64,000 nt of DNA from Nostoc piscinale CENA21 (GTDB taxonomy: Bacteria; Cyanobacteriota; Cyanobacteriia; Cyanobacteriales; Nostocaceae), in assembly GCF_001298445.1 (NCBI RefSeq), contig NZ_CP012036.1:6759525-6823524 (forward strand). The letters are read 5' to 3'. Made by a program: the position numbers and the translations under genes. Of this stretch, positions 16,950 to 25,979 are shown one piece after another. The notes under the pieces were generated by a model, which worked only from the letters and a program-made list of their open reading frames with translations, did not search any database and was not told the DNA's origin. How positions within the stretch are numbered: position 1 is the first letter of the stretch; each line of letters starts with the position of its first letter.

Positions 16950-18122
16950 ATGATTATTAATATATCTCTCGCTTGGCTACAGTTAGCTCGACAAAAAGCT
17001 CGTTTTTTAGTGGCTTCGACCGGAATTGCTTTTATTGCAGTACTGATGTTTGTCCAAGTTGGATTTCAAGATGCTTTATACACTAGTGCTACGCAGTTAC
17101 ATAATAATCTCAAAGGAGATTTATTTATAATCAGTACTCAATATCAATCATTGACATTTAATCAAAGTTTTCCTCGCCGGTATTTATATCAGATATTAGG
17201 ATGTGAGGGTATAGAATCAGTTAGCCCATTATATATGCAGTTTGCCAAGCTAAAAAATTTAATAAATGGTATCAAGTTTCCTATATATGTACTTGGATTT
17301 GAGCCAGAAAGAGCAATTTTAAAATTACCAATTATTCAACAAAATCAAAGCCTACTACAATTACCTAAGATAGTTTTATTTGACAGCAAATCTCGCTCAC
17401 AATTTGGCCCAATTACTCAAGAGTTTGAACAAGGGAAAACTGTTATTATTGAAATATTTAACTATACTTCATCAATTGGGTATAAGGTAAAAGTTGGTGG
17501 ATTATTTAGCTTGGGGCCATCTTTTGGCGTTGATGGAAATTTAATTGTTAGTACCTCTACTTTTTTCCAAATATTCCAAGGTCGTTCAGCAAAAAATGTA
17601 GATATTGGCTTAATTAACCTTAAACCAAATGCTAACACCCAGAAAGTTTTGGCTATTTTATCTGCCCAATTACCTAAAGATGTCATAGTATTGACACGCC
17701 AAGATTTTATTAATTTGGAAAAAAACTATTGGACGAACAGAGCGCCCATTGGATTTGTATTTCAATTGATGGTGATTATGGTCTTTGTTGTTGGTGTAGT
17801 AGTCGTCTATCAAATTCTTTATAGTAATATCGCTAGTCATTTAGCTGAATATGCAACTCTCAAAGCAATGGGTTTTAAAAATAAATACCTGCTAATTATG
17901 GTTTTTCAACAAGCTTTAATATTAGCTTTTTTTGGTTATATACCTGGTTTTGCTATATCTATAGGTTTGTATGATGTAGCTGGAGATTTTACTAACTTAC
18001 CAATTAGTATGAGCTTAGACAAAGCAGGCATAGTATTATTTTTTGTAATTTTAATGTGTTTAGCATCTGGTTTAATCTCTACAAAGAAACTGCGAAATGT
18101 TGACCCGGCAGATTTTTTCTAA
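16950..18122 (+). CDS. DevC-type ABC exporter permease (FtsX/MacB fold)
   Basis: 390 residues. The topology is that of DevC: one helix near the N-terminus (FLVASTGIAFIAVLMFVQVG, about 18-38), a large periplasmic domain, then three helices around 262-290, 315-345 and 355-378. The phrases QARQKARFLVASTGIAFI-like start and ATLKAMGFKNKYL match the family. It carries no peptidase domain. It sits between the adaptor and ATPase genes, 152 and 38 bases away, as one operon. The substrate is unknown; the surrounding small peptide genes are the obvious candidates. DevBCA-type systems usually use a TolC-like channel (HgdD) encoded elsewhere. Confidence 0.9.
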   Translation: MIINISLAWLQLARQKARFLVASTGIAFIAVLMFVQVGFQDALYTSATQLHNNLKGDLFIISTQYQSLTFNQSFPRRYLYQILGCEGIESVSPLYMQFAKLKNLINGIKFPIYVLGFEPERAILKLPIIQQNQSLLQLPKIVLFDSKSRSQFGPITQEFEQGKTVIIEIFNYTSSIGYKVKVGGLFSLGPSFGVDGNLIVSTSTFFQIFQGRSAKNVDIGLINLKPNANTQKVLAILSAQLPKDVIVLTRQDFINLEKNYWTNRAPIGFVFQLMVIMVFVVGVVVVYQILYSNIASHLAEYATLKAMGFKNKYLLIMVFQQALILAFFGYIPGFAISIGLYDVAGDFTNLPISMSLDKAGIVLFFVILMCLASGLISTKKLRNVDPADFF

Positions 18123-18160
18123 TTTAATGTAATTCAATTAGTTATTTTTGTGGAATTGTT

Positions 18161-18844
18161 ATGGTAAACTTTATTGTTGACATTAAAAATTTAAGTCATT
18201 ATTTTGACAAAAAAATATTAAAAAACCAAGTTTTGTTTGATATTAACTTGAATATTCAGCATGGAGAAATTGTAACTATGACTGGGCCTTCTGGTTCAGG
18301 AAAAACAACTTTATTGACTTTGATAGGTGGGTTACGTTCTGTTCAAAAGGGGAGCCTAAAATTTCTCAATCAAGAACTCTCTGGTGCTAGTAATGACCAA
18401 TTAGTACAAGTGCGTCGTCATATAGGCTATATTTTCCAATCTCATAATTTACTGAATTTCTTAACAGCTCGACAAAATGTGCAAATGTCACTTGAATTAG
18501 ACAATAATATTCCTAAATGGGAAGCTTGTAAAAAAGCAGAAGCAATGCTGCATGCTGTTAAATTAGGGAATCGAATTAATTGCTATCCATCTGAACTTTC
18601 TGGTGGTCAAAAGCAACGAGTAGCGATTGCCCGTGCTTTAGTAAGTCATCCTAAATTAGTTTTAGCTGATGAACCTACCGCAGCATTAGATAGTAAATCA
18701 GGTCGAGATATTGTTAACCTGATGCAACTATTAGCTAAGGAACAAAATTGTGCTATTTTAATGGTTACTCATGACCATAGAATTTTAGATATTTCTGAGC
18801 GAATAATACACATAGACGATGGTCGAATAGTTAAACAACTTTAG
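18161..18844 (+). CDS. DevA-type ABC exporter ATP-binding protein
   Basis: 227 residues, the energising subunit of the exporter. It has Walker A GPSGSGKT (42-49), a Q-loop in GYIFQSHNLL (89-98), the signature LSGGQKQR (146-153), Walker B LVLADEP (166-172) and the switch His in MVTHDH. It belongs to the LolD/MacB/DevA group that pairs with FtsX-fold permeases. There is no C39 peptidase domain, which in classical double-glycine peptide exporters is fused to the ATPase, so leader removal must rely on another protein or not happen. Another peptide gene follows 98 bases downstream. Confidence 0.93.
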   Translation: MVNFIVDIKNLSHYFDKKILKNQVLFDINLNIQHGEIVTMTGPSGSGKTTLLTLIGGLRSVQKGSLKFLNQELSGASNDQLVQVRRHIGYIFQSHNLLNFLTARQNVQMSLELDNNIPKWEACKKAEAMLHAVKLGNRINCYPSELSGGQKQRVAIARALVSHPKLVLADEPTAALDSKSGRDIVNLMQLLAKEQNCAILMVTHDHRILDISERIIHIDDGRIVKQL

Positions 18845-18942
18845 GATTTATACAAAAAAATAACTCAAGACCATTTAAATCTACTCCTAATAACATGCTT
18901 CAATTTCCAGGCTATTGTAATTTCTGAGGAGAAAGCGAAATA

Positions 18943-19188
18943 ATGGCTAGTATCATAATTTCTTATTTTCATCCTACTGATGTAGGGGGATTTATGTACA
19001 ATCTGATACCATCTCAATGTGAGGCTGTATTGGGAGGTTATACCTATGTTAATTTAATAAATATTACTGACAGCGTAAATAGCATTAGTAATACATACTA
19101 TTTAGGTGCTTACGCATTTAATTTCCACGATAATAGAATTTACACAATAGACTATACAAGGTCTATTTACAACTTCTTCTATCTTTAG
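18943..19188 (+). CDS. Double-glycine leader precursor peptide 3 (SRSIY family), end of exporter operon
   Basis: 81 residues with RBS GAGGAG. The leader MASIIISYFHPTDVGGFMYN ... QCEAVLGG aligns with peptides 1 and 2 from the first residue. The mature part YTYVNLINITDSVNSIS ends NFHDNRIYTIDYTRSIYNF, again the shared C-terminal signature. It lies directly downstream of the DevA-like gene on the same strand. This location ties the SRSIY family to the exporter better than any other member does. Tyr and Asn are unusually common; the only Cys is in the leader. Confidence 0.72.
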   Translation: MASIIISYFHPTDVGGFMYNLIPSQCEAVLGGYTYVNLINITDSVNSISNTYYLGAYAFNFHDNRIYTIDYTRSIYNFFYL

Positions 19189-19394
19189 TTATGTATAGAG
19201 ATTTAAAAACTGTTATTGAAAAAAGCGATCGCATCAATTCAAATAACATCATTACTCTGAGATGTTTTCCGGCGATCCTAACTACAGATTTGCACTGATA
19301 AACTTCAAACAAATAAGCAATAATAACTTGATTCAGTCAGGTAGTTTGAAAAAGTCATAGGAAAACTTTTACCTCCTACCTTCTGCCTTCTGCC

Positions 19395-20465
19395 CTACTT
19401 CCTTTCAGGATGTGCTATTTCCTCTTGGGAAGGACTACCCATTTGGTTAATTGTGGCAATCATCTGATATAAACGCCCTAAATCCCGTTGATTGAAGTGC
19501 AGAATTAACCGAGGTAAATCAGCAGTTTCATCTTGAGCTTCTTGGGGTAATGCTTGACTTTTTTCAATTTTGCCTTTGACTAGAATGTCACTGAATTCAG
19601 CATTCAGTTGTTCGACTTCCGTATCTGACAAATCGCAACTTAAACGAATCACCAACTGATTACTAACGTAACGACTGGAGTGATAAACCTTGTAAAAACG
19701 TGTAATGGCGTTGCAAGCTACTTCCAGGTTATCGGTCACAGTGTATAAACTAGGGTCTTCTGGACTGACAAGACCTTTCTGCACCAGTTGTTGATCAATA
19801 TAATCACTCCAAGACCGCCAATAATCACCACCGGGATGGTCAATTAATACTAAAGGTACAGGGCCAAATTTACCCGTTTGGCTTAAGGTCATACACTCAA
19901 AAGCTTCATCTTGAGTGCCGAATCCGCCAGGAAATAGCGCCACTGCATCACTTTCTTTGAGGAGGAACAGCTTGCGGGTGAAAAAATACTTAAAGTTAAT
20001 TAACTTTGGATCACCTTCAATAATTGGATTTGCTTGCTGTTCAAACGGTAACTGAATATTTAAGCCAAAAGAATTTTCTCGCCCAGCGCCTTCATGACCT
20101 GCTTGCATAATCCCACCGCCGCCGCCTGTCATTACCATAAAACCCAGTTGAGTCACAGCGCGACCAAATTCTAACGCCATTTTGTATTCTGGCGTTTCTG
20201 GAGATAGACGGGCAGAACCAAATATAGTTACTTTACGTACATGTCGGTAATTGTAAAATAACTCGAAGCCTCGCTCCATATCCGCTAAAGCAGCCGATAA
20301 TATCTTCCAATCCAGACGATCAATGTCACTATCGGCTAGACGGATGATAGTAGCAAGCGTCTGTTGGATATATTGCCGATTTTTTAACGTCGGTAGGCGA
20401 TCGATTAAGTCAACAATATCGGCTTGCAGAGACTCTAATGTGTCGAACGACGCAGATGAGGTCAT
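19395..20465 (-). CDS. LOG family protein (TIGR00730-like)
   Basis: 356 residues. LOG proteins use a Rossmann-like fold, and characterised members release free bases from nucleoside monophosphates (cytokinin activation in plants). The two hallmark motifs are present: GGGGGIMQAGHEG (114-126) and PGGFGTQDE (179-187), with Arg/Lys in FTRK at 162-165. There are about 70 extra N-terminal residues and 80 extra C-terminal residues compared with the 190-residue core, as in other cyanobacterial homologues. The old label lysine decarboxylase is unlikely to be correct. It stands alone, with STRR heptamers just past its stop. Confidence 0.88.
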   Translation of the reverse strand: MTSSASFDTLESLQADIVDLIDRLPTLKNRQYIQQTLATIIRLADSDIDRLDWKILSAALADMERGFELFYNYRHVRKVTIFGSARLSPETPEYKMALEFGRAVTQLGFMVMTGGGGGIMQAGHEGAGRENSFGLNIQLPFEQQANPIIEGDPKLINFKYFFTRKLFLLKESDAVALFPGGFGTQDEAFECMTLSQTGKFGPVPLVLIDHPGGDYWRSWSDYIDQQLVQKGLVSPEDPSLYTVTDNLEVACNAITRFYKVYHSSRYVSNQLVIRLSCDLSDTEVEQLNAEFSDILVKGKIEKSQALPQEAQDETADLPRLILHFNQRDLGRLYQMIATINQMGSPSQEEIAHPERK

Positions 20466-20708
20466 GAGAACAGATTGCAGAGTGGCAATACATTCTATCT
20501 AATTTTGGAGTGGTATTTACAATTTTTTTAGAATTTGTTGAAATGTCTGGAGCAAGGGAGTGATGATATCATGTCCGCCAAATCAGTTATGATTCAGCAT
20601 ATCTGTGCAGAAAGACAAAACTCCTTCTCCCTCTGCTCCCTGCTGTCTTTATGATCAGTCTTTTACTTGACACGATATGAATGGGGAGTCGGTAATTTCA
20701 AAACAAAA

Positions 20709-20734
20709 CCCCTCTAAAGAGGCGCTTAGAGGGG
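20709..20734 (-). terminator. Hairpin terminator after the 20757-21264 gene pair
   Basis: CCCCTCTAA (20709-20717) pairs with TTAGAGGGG (20726-20734), a 9-bp stem. On the minus strand it is followed by TTTTGTTTTG, a good rho-independent signal for the two small genes that end at 20757. Confidence 0.7.
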
Positions 20735-20756
20735 CAAGATTTGGGTATGTATAAGT

Positions 20757-21029
20757 TCAGTTATTCTCAAAATTATGCAAAGACTTGAAAACACGCAGAT
20801 TCTTTCGCTTATTTTTGTGATGAGTCATTAAATAATTATCAGCATAACGGAAGGCGGATGCACAATCGTAAGCCGCGATCGCCACAGCTTGCAAAAATAC
20901 TTGCATAGGAATTTCAAAACTAGAAATTCTTTCTGTGAGCAGTAATAATTCTCGGTCTGTTGCTGGTACAGCAGTTGCTTCTGCCCATTCTGGCTCATTA
21001 AACAAGTCTTCAACTAGCACCTTGGACAT
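20757..21029 (-). CDS. Small hypothetical protein, 90 aa
   Basis: The start is taken at MSKVLVEDLFNEPEWAEATA (21029) because a strong GGGGAGG RBS lies 6 bases upstream; an upstream in-frame start is only an extension. It continues PATDRELLLLTERISSFEIP, then MQVFLQAVAIAAYDCASAFR, and ends in a basic tail (HHKNKRKNLRVFKSL). It is predicted all-helical and soluble. It overlaps the 3' end of the gene upstream by 20 bases, so the two are translationally coupled. No known domain; a toxin-antitoxin-like pair is possible but not supported by any motif. Confidence 0.55.
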   Translation of the reverse strand: MSKVLVEDLFNEPEWAEATAVPATDRELLLLTERISSFEIPMQVFLQAVAIAAYDCASAFRYADNYLMTHHKNKRKNLRVFKSLHNFENN

Positions 21030-21264
21030 TTTGTACCTCCCCAAAAGCATAAGAAGCAAAGCCTGCGATGAAATTTAACTGTTCTTCACGAGTTTGCAAG
21101 TTAACAGGTAGTTCAGTACTAGGAAATCCTAGTTCTTTTAAAATATCCAAACAGTAAGCACTGGTTTGACTATATGAAGCTTGCTCCCATTTATGGGCTA
21201 CTTCTTTGGCCATTTCCAGATTGACTCTAATAAATTTCATCGCAGGGCTAGTCATAAGTTGCAC
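21010..21264 (-). CDS. Small hypothetical protein, 84 aa, overlapping the next gene
   Basis: Reads MQLMTSPAMKFIRVNLEMAK, then EVAHKWEQASYSQTSAYCLD, LKELGFPSTELPVNLQTREE, and ends SYAFGEVQNVQGAS. The true start may be the Met at residue 9 (MKFIRVNLEMAKE). No domain recognised and no membrane segment. It overlaps the downstream 90-residue gene by 20 bases on the same strand, so the pair forms a small operon closed by the hairpin at 20709-20734. Confidence 0.5.
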   Translation of the reverse strand: MQLMTSPAMKFIRVNLEMAKEVAHKWEQASYSQTSAYCLDILKELGFPSTELPVNLQTREEQLNFIAGFASYAFGEVQNVQGAS

Positions 21265-21474
21265 CCTAATAAACTGGATATTGGCAGTTTTGATCAGAAC
21301 CCCAGTTCAATGTAACCGTGATCTTGCTGAATTTATGAAGATGGGTAATGGAAGGATCAGCGCATTTGCGTAATTGACGGCTGAGACATTACGCAAATTT
21401 TTAAGGATAAACAAAGACGGTCAAGCGCAATGATACTTAAGTGCTGACAGTATCTACTGAAATACTGAGGTTGA

Positions 21475-21927
21475 TTATTGACTAATTTGTACTTCTTCTG
21501 CAACCCGTTTAAGGCGGCGTAATTGGGCTTGCATGTCTTGTTTTGTCCAAGAAGCGGCAAAATTATTGAATCCCCAACTCACGATAGGATTAGGAATCAC
21601 AAACTCGAAGCGATTGAATAAGCATGTTCCCTTTGCTACTGGTTGACATTCCCAGCGATCGCGTCCTTGAAAAAATCCTTGAAATTCCCAAACCACTAAA
21701 CCCGGTTGTCTTTCTACAACAACACTCTTCAGAGTCGGTTGCACCACGGGAACTTGAATGATAAAGCGACTTTGACTGCCTATCTCCGTACTCCAAACAT
21801 CACCTACAGGTTCGCAGCGTAACGCAGGATTCAGCCAACGGTGCATTAACCCTAAATCGGTAATACAGCGTTCTACAACTGCTGCTGTGGCGTTAATTTG
21901 AATGGATTGTTCAAAAACTTGGGTCAT
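21475..21927 (-). CDS. SRPBCC (START-like) family protein
   Basis: 150 residues. The pattern MTQVFEQSIQINATAAVVER ... CITDLGLMHRWLNP is the typical start of the SRPBCC/polyketide-cyclase-like helix-grip fold, which binds lipids or other hydrophobic ligands in a deep pocket. Later strands (SRFIIQVPVVQPTLKSVVVE, GLVVWEFQGFFQGRDRWECQ) and a C-terminal helix (NNFAASWTKQDMQAQLRRLK) fit. Length is normal. The partner ligand is unknown. It stands alone on the minus strand, divergent from the channel-like gene. Confidence 0.8.
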   Translation of the reverse strand: MTQVFEQSIQINATAAVVERCITDLGLMHRWLNPALRCEPVGDVWSTEIGSQSRFIIQVPVVQPTLKSVVVERQPGLVVWEFQGFFQGRDRWECQPVAKGTCLFNRFEFVIPNPIVSWGFNNFAASWTKQDMQAQLRRLKRVAEEVQISQ

Positions 21928-22226
21928 GCCAACTCACAAATCCTGTCGCTGCCCTTAGATTAACTCAAAATGGCTTGTTATCTACAAGCTACATTCATGT
22001 GACAGATAACCGTGTTCTTACTCAAGAAAAATTCTAGTGAAAGTCCAGAATATTTTTTTTATTTGTAACAAATTAGCCTATCTATAAGTTGCCTAGATGT
22101 ATTTACTGGTAAATTGATACACAAAATACGCGTAAACTCACTTGAGTGTAATTTTGCATAATCAAATCTACTCTACTGAGTTCACAAGTATTTTTGACAA
22201 ACACACAAACTTAATATCAAAAAACC

Positions 22227-23873
22227 ATGAACACAACTTGGTCAGGGATAACCCGCTTAATAGATATGGGTTTGTCGATGAAAAAACAGGAACTTTTCGG
22301 ACAATCACCTAATTTACCCTTAGATCAACCAAACTTAAACCAAGGAATTGCTGATCTGCAAGGAATTGGACAACAAGTAATTCTGTATACACCAAGATTG
22401 CTAGGTGCTGTAGCAATTTTGTTGGTAGGGATACTGGTTGCTTTGGTGATGGCGAAAATCACCAGAGGTATCCTGAATCGCACAAACATTGATAATCGCA
22501 TTGCGGCAGGGGTAACAGGGCGCAGAGATGTTCCTCAAGTTGAGCAATTCATCTCTAGTTTGGTCTTATGGAGCATTATTTTAATCACGGTAGTAGCTGC
22601 TTTACAGGCGCTAGGATTGGAAGTAGCTTCTCGACCCCTGAATAACTTCCTTGACCAACTAATTGGCTTTTTGCCAAAAGTTTTAGGTGCAGGCATTCTG
22701 TTAGGGGTTGCTTGGGTCTTAGCAAGTATTGTCAAACTTGTGACGTTGCGAGGATTGCAAGCACTCAAATTGGATGAGCGGTTAAATCAAGAAACGCCGG
22801 AAGATACTATCAGCTTGGATCGCATTTCTTTAAGTGAGACGATCGCCAGTGCTTTATACTGGTTTATCTTTTTACTGTTTCTGGCACCAGTTCTTGATAC
22901 TCTCGGACTCCGACAGGCACTTTTACCAGTACAAGCCTTAATTACCGAAATTCTTTCGATTCTGCCTAACATCTTGGCAGCAATTTTAATTGCAGTGTTG
23001 GGGTGGTTTTTAGCGAATATTGTCCGCCGAATTGTGACTAATTTATTAGCCACAACGGGCATCGATTATTTAGGTAGTCGGTTTGGACTATCATCAGCAA
23101 TGGGCGCACAGTCTTTATCGACAATTATCGGCACCATTGTTTATGTTTTAATTTTGATTCCTGTGGCGATCGCGGCTCTCAATGCTTTAAAAATTGAGGC
23201 GATATCTGTGCCAGCAATTACTATGCTGCAACAGATTTTAAATAGTTTGCCTGCTATTTTTACCGCTGTAGCTATCTTAATCGTCGCCTTTTTTGTGGGG
23301 CGCTTTGTCGGAGATTTAGTCACTAGTGTTTTGACTAGTTTGGGCTTTAATAATATTTTTGCAGTGCTGGGTTTACCCTCACCTGTTAGACAAGAAGTCT
23401 ATGCTGAAACACAACCATTAACACCACTCCGCACACCCTCAGAAATTGCTGGCATTATTACTTTAGTCGGCATTATGCTATTTGCCACTGTGGCAGCCGT
23501 GAATATTTTAAATATTCCAGCTCTGACAACATTGGTAACTGGCATTTTAATTATTTTGGGGCGGATTCTTGCCGGATTAATTGTGTTTGCCATCGGCTTA
23601 TTTCTGGCAAATCTCGCCTTTAATTTAATTAGTAGTTCCGGCGATCGCCAAGCGAAAATTTTAGCCCAAGCAGCCAGAATTTCCATTATTACCTTAGTTT
23701 CGGCAATGGCATTACAACAAATTGGTGTTGCCAGCGATATTGTGAATTTAGCATTTGGTTTATTACTCGGTGCGATCGCTGTTGCTATTGCTTTAGCTTT
23801 TGGTTTGGGTGGACGCGATATCGCCCGCGAACAAGTTAAAGAGTGGCTAGATTCTTTCAAGGATAAAGGCTAG
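22227..23873 (+). CDS. Mechanosensitive ion channel family protein with repeated TM-helix units
   Basis: 548 residues, almost entirely membrane helices. It shows repeated units of the conserved TM helix type: LLGAVAILLVGILVALVMAK, LIGFLPKVLGAGILLGVAWV, ILSILPNILAAILIAVLGWF, ILNSLPAIFTAVAILIVAFF and ILIILGRILAGLIVFAIGLF, each followed by a polar helix containing RG or RR. The C-terminal part (LAFGLLLGAIAVAIALAFGL) resembles the pore region of small MscS-like channels and is followed by a short cytoplasmic tail. It likely helps with osmotic down-shock or ion balance in the inner membrane. A large MscS beta-domain is absent. It is followed by a terminator. Confidence 0.85.
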   Translation: MNTTWSGITRLIDMGLSMKKQELFGQSPNLPLDQPNLNQGIADLQGIGQQVILYTPRLLGAVAILLVGILVALVMAKITRGILNRTNIDNRIAAGVTGRRDVPQVEQFISSLVLWSIILITVVAALQALGLEVASRPLNNFLDQLIGFLPKVLGAGILLGVAWVLASIVKLVTLRGLQALKLDERLNQETPEDTISLDRISLSETIASALYWFIFLLFLAPVLDTLGLRQALLPVQALITEILSILPNILAAILIAVLGWFLANIVRRIVTNLLATTGIDYLGSRFGLSSAMGAQSLSTIIGTIVYVLILIPVAIAALNALKIEAISVPAITMLQQILNSLPAIFTAVAILIVAFFVGRFVGDLVTSVLTSLGFNNIFAVLGLPSPVRQEVYAETQPLTPLRTPSEIAGIITLVGIMLFATVAAVNILNIPALTTLVTGILIILGRILAGLIVFAIGLFLANLAFNLISSSGDRQAKILAQAARISIITLVSAMALQQIGVASDIVNLAFGLLLGAIAVAIALAFGLGGRDIAREQVKEWLDSFKDKG

Positions 23874-23890
23874 TAGCATACCTATGAAAA

Positions 23891-23930
23891 AACCCGCTTG
23901 CAGGAATGGATTAACCATCTTGGGCGGGTT
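23891..23930. terminator. Hairpin terminator between convergent genes
   Basis: AACCCGC (23891-23897) pairs with GCGGGTT (23924-23930), followed by ATTTTTT on the + strand and preceded by TTTTTT on the minus strand (AAAAAA at 23887 onward). It serves the channel-like gene and possibly the convergent DUF1517 gene. Confidence 0.65.
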
Positions 23931-23959
23931 ATTTTTTAATTCTGACTTCTGACTTCTGC

Positions 23960-24937
23960 TTACATCAATTTCAAATCAGGATATTCTGCTAACAAATCAT
24001 CAGAAGTTAAGGTATCACCTTCAGCTTGAGGAGTCCATAAAACTTCAATTGCTAACAATTGTTCGCCAGGAATACTACCCATTTGGCGCAAAGCTTGGCG
24101 TAAGTCGTCAGCAGAATTGATAGCAGGAATTTCAAATTTACCGAGAGTTGCTGCTAACAAGGTAACGATAATATATTCCCCAGGGCCTTCAGTAATGAGG
24201 CGAGTTGGGTTGTCGAGTTCATCACTAGCAGGTAAGGCTTCTTTTGCCAAAACTGCTTTGAGTTGGTTATTAACGTTAGAAAGAGTTTCTTCACTAAATT
24301 TGCTGCGTTCTGCCAATGCCAAACGATTAAATTGGCTTTCCGCAGAATTTAATTTAGCTTGTTGTGTACCACCGCCTCCATAGACCCAATATTCTGGATG
24401 GCGGAGTAAAGCTAGACTAGTTTCTTGGACAACTGCGGCTCTACCTTCGGGAGAGTTGGTATCAGCCAGTTCAGCAATTTTGTTGAGTGCAGGTTGCAAA
24501 TCACGGGCTTGGGCTAACAAACCAACTTGCACGCGAGTTACAGAAACATTGGGGTTGCTGTTATAACCAACTTCATCAATTCCGCCACTGTTAGCACGAC
24601 GGAAACTTTGAACCAGGAAGTTAGCGATCGCAATAAAAATTAAAATTGTAAATAGACCGCCAAATCCGCCGCCAATACCCCAAAACGGTAATAGGAACGG
24701 AAAGCCAAAACCACCGCCAGGATAAGGAGCATAGTATCCGCCACCACCAGGAGGTGCGTAGGTACGGGGTGTATAAGTGCGGCTCGAAGGAACTCTAAAT
24801 GAACCGCCACCGATACGACCACCACTGCGAGCCGCTAAGGCTCCGTCAGCATGACCTAATGCTAAAGCTAATACTAAGCTGAGGACAAAGAAGGTTTTTA
24901 ACAGTGGTTTGATGGTTTGTTGTAGTTTTTTACGCAT
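23960..24937 (-). CDS. DUF1517 family membrane protein
   Basis: 325 residues. The N-terminus is a signal or anchor (LLKTFFVLSLVLALALG with AALAAR-like end at about 35), followed by a Gly/Ser/Arg/Tyr-rich, low-complexity stretch (SGGRIGGGSFRVPSSRTYTP) typical of this family. A membrane helix follows (GLFTILIFIAIANFLVQSF, about 94-112), then the DUF1517 domain (VSVTRVQVGLLAQARDLQPA to the end). DUF1517 occurs in cyanobacteria and plastids; its function is not known to me. Likely inner- or thylakoid-membrane protein with a soluble C-terminal domain. Confidence 0.85.
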   Translation of the reverse strand: MRKKLQQTIKPLLKTFFVLSLVLALALGHADGALAARSGGRIGGGSFRVPSSRTYTPRTYAPPGGGGYYAPYPGGGFGFPFLLPFWGIGGGFGGLFTILIFIAIANFLVQSFRRANSGGIDEVGYNSNPNVSVTRVQVGLLAQARDLQPALNKIAELADTNSPEGRAAVVQETSLALLRHPEYWVYGGGGTQQAKLNSAESQFNRLALAERSKFSEETLSNVNNQLKAVLAKEALPASDELDNPTRLITEGPGEYIIVTLLAATLGKFEIPAINSADDLRQALRQMGSIPGEQLLAIEVLWTPQAEGDTLTSDDLLAEYPDLKLM

Positions 24938-25979
24938 AACACAGTCGCTTGAAAAATTTTATTGCTGATGATTGCATCCTATGCTAATAGGATTTTGCGG
25001 TATGTAGCCGATGCCAGCCCGCGACTAGTAAGCGAGTATTGTATTGGCAGTAGCTTTCTGTAACATCATTAACTGTTGCTACATCTTCAATTTACCGCGA
25101 CTTATCCCAGGTACACAGCAGACGGAGGGGGGATTTCTGTAGTAGATTACCGTACCTTGGAACTTCTGCTAGAGCGTAGGAACTTTGGGATCAATTAATA
25201 ATTGCTCTAAAATCAGGCTAAAGATGGGTGCATCCACTTTCAGCACTTAGCCCTGCGCTAAGGCGCACGCTACGCGAACAGACTGAAGTCTGGGGCTATA
25301 GAAGCTATTTGCCATTGTGGCTACCCATACTGAATGATTTAAGTTAGACTATAGGGCTAATATCGCACTCATATTTGATTTAAAAAAATCAATACCTGAG
25401 ATAAAGCTTCTTTACTACTGTCCACTAATAAAGATAATTTTAATTACCAAGAATTGATGTTTATATATTCACAAAATAGCATCAATTATTACAAAAATAT
25501 ATATAGAAATTACATTTTATTTTGAGAAAAAATACTTTTTCTTACTCCTCATTCCCTACTCAATGCCTATTACGCTTCGCGCACCACACAAGTAAATTCG
25601 GTAAACCAACCGAATTCCAATATCTATGGGCAAGATGAAAACCAATTGCGATTCCACATATATGTAGATATAGTATAAATAGCACCAAGATCAATCAGAA
25701 TTAGCCGAGCAAATTTATTACCACAAAAACTTAGTTTAGTGGGTCTTCTATTGTAAAAGTTCAGTAAGTTATTGGTGATGATAACTATTATTAAGCAATT
25801 AGTTGATTTTGCTGAAATATCAAGTAGGAGATGAATTTTGATTGATATCGAAAGGCCCAAGTGATGATGATAATCAGTTTCAAGCTATTTAGTAATCTAG
25901 AGCTAATTTAGTAGCAACAATTACTTAAATTAAACATAAAAACCTAAAAAATTATTTACATTAAATTACAAAAATTAAT
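24938..25979. repeat. 1-kb intergenic region with a composite palindromic repeat at 25230-25300
   Basis: No gene was accepted here. The clear element is 25230-25300: GCATCCACTTTCAGCAC, then TTAGCCCT, a 24-base insert (25255-25278, GCGCTAAGGCGCACGC then TACGCGAA), then CAGACTGAAGTCTGGGGC and TATA. The same element without the insert occurs at 55007-55053. The rest is AT-rich, with a possible long 5' region for the glycosyltransferase gene. A 78-codon minus-strand frame at 25624-25860 shows no family features. Confidence 0.6.

Noticed and set aside
12696..19188. Lanthipeptide or microviridin-type cluster
   Set aside because: The mature parts have almost no Cys, no TxKYPSD motif, and no LanM, ATP-grasp, YcaO or radical SAM enzyme lies nearby.
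25624..25860. 78-codon minus-strand frame in the 1-kb intergenic region
   Set aside because: No RBS, no domain and a composition like the surrounding AT-rich spacer.
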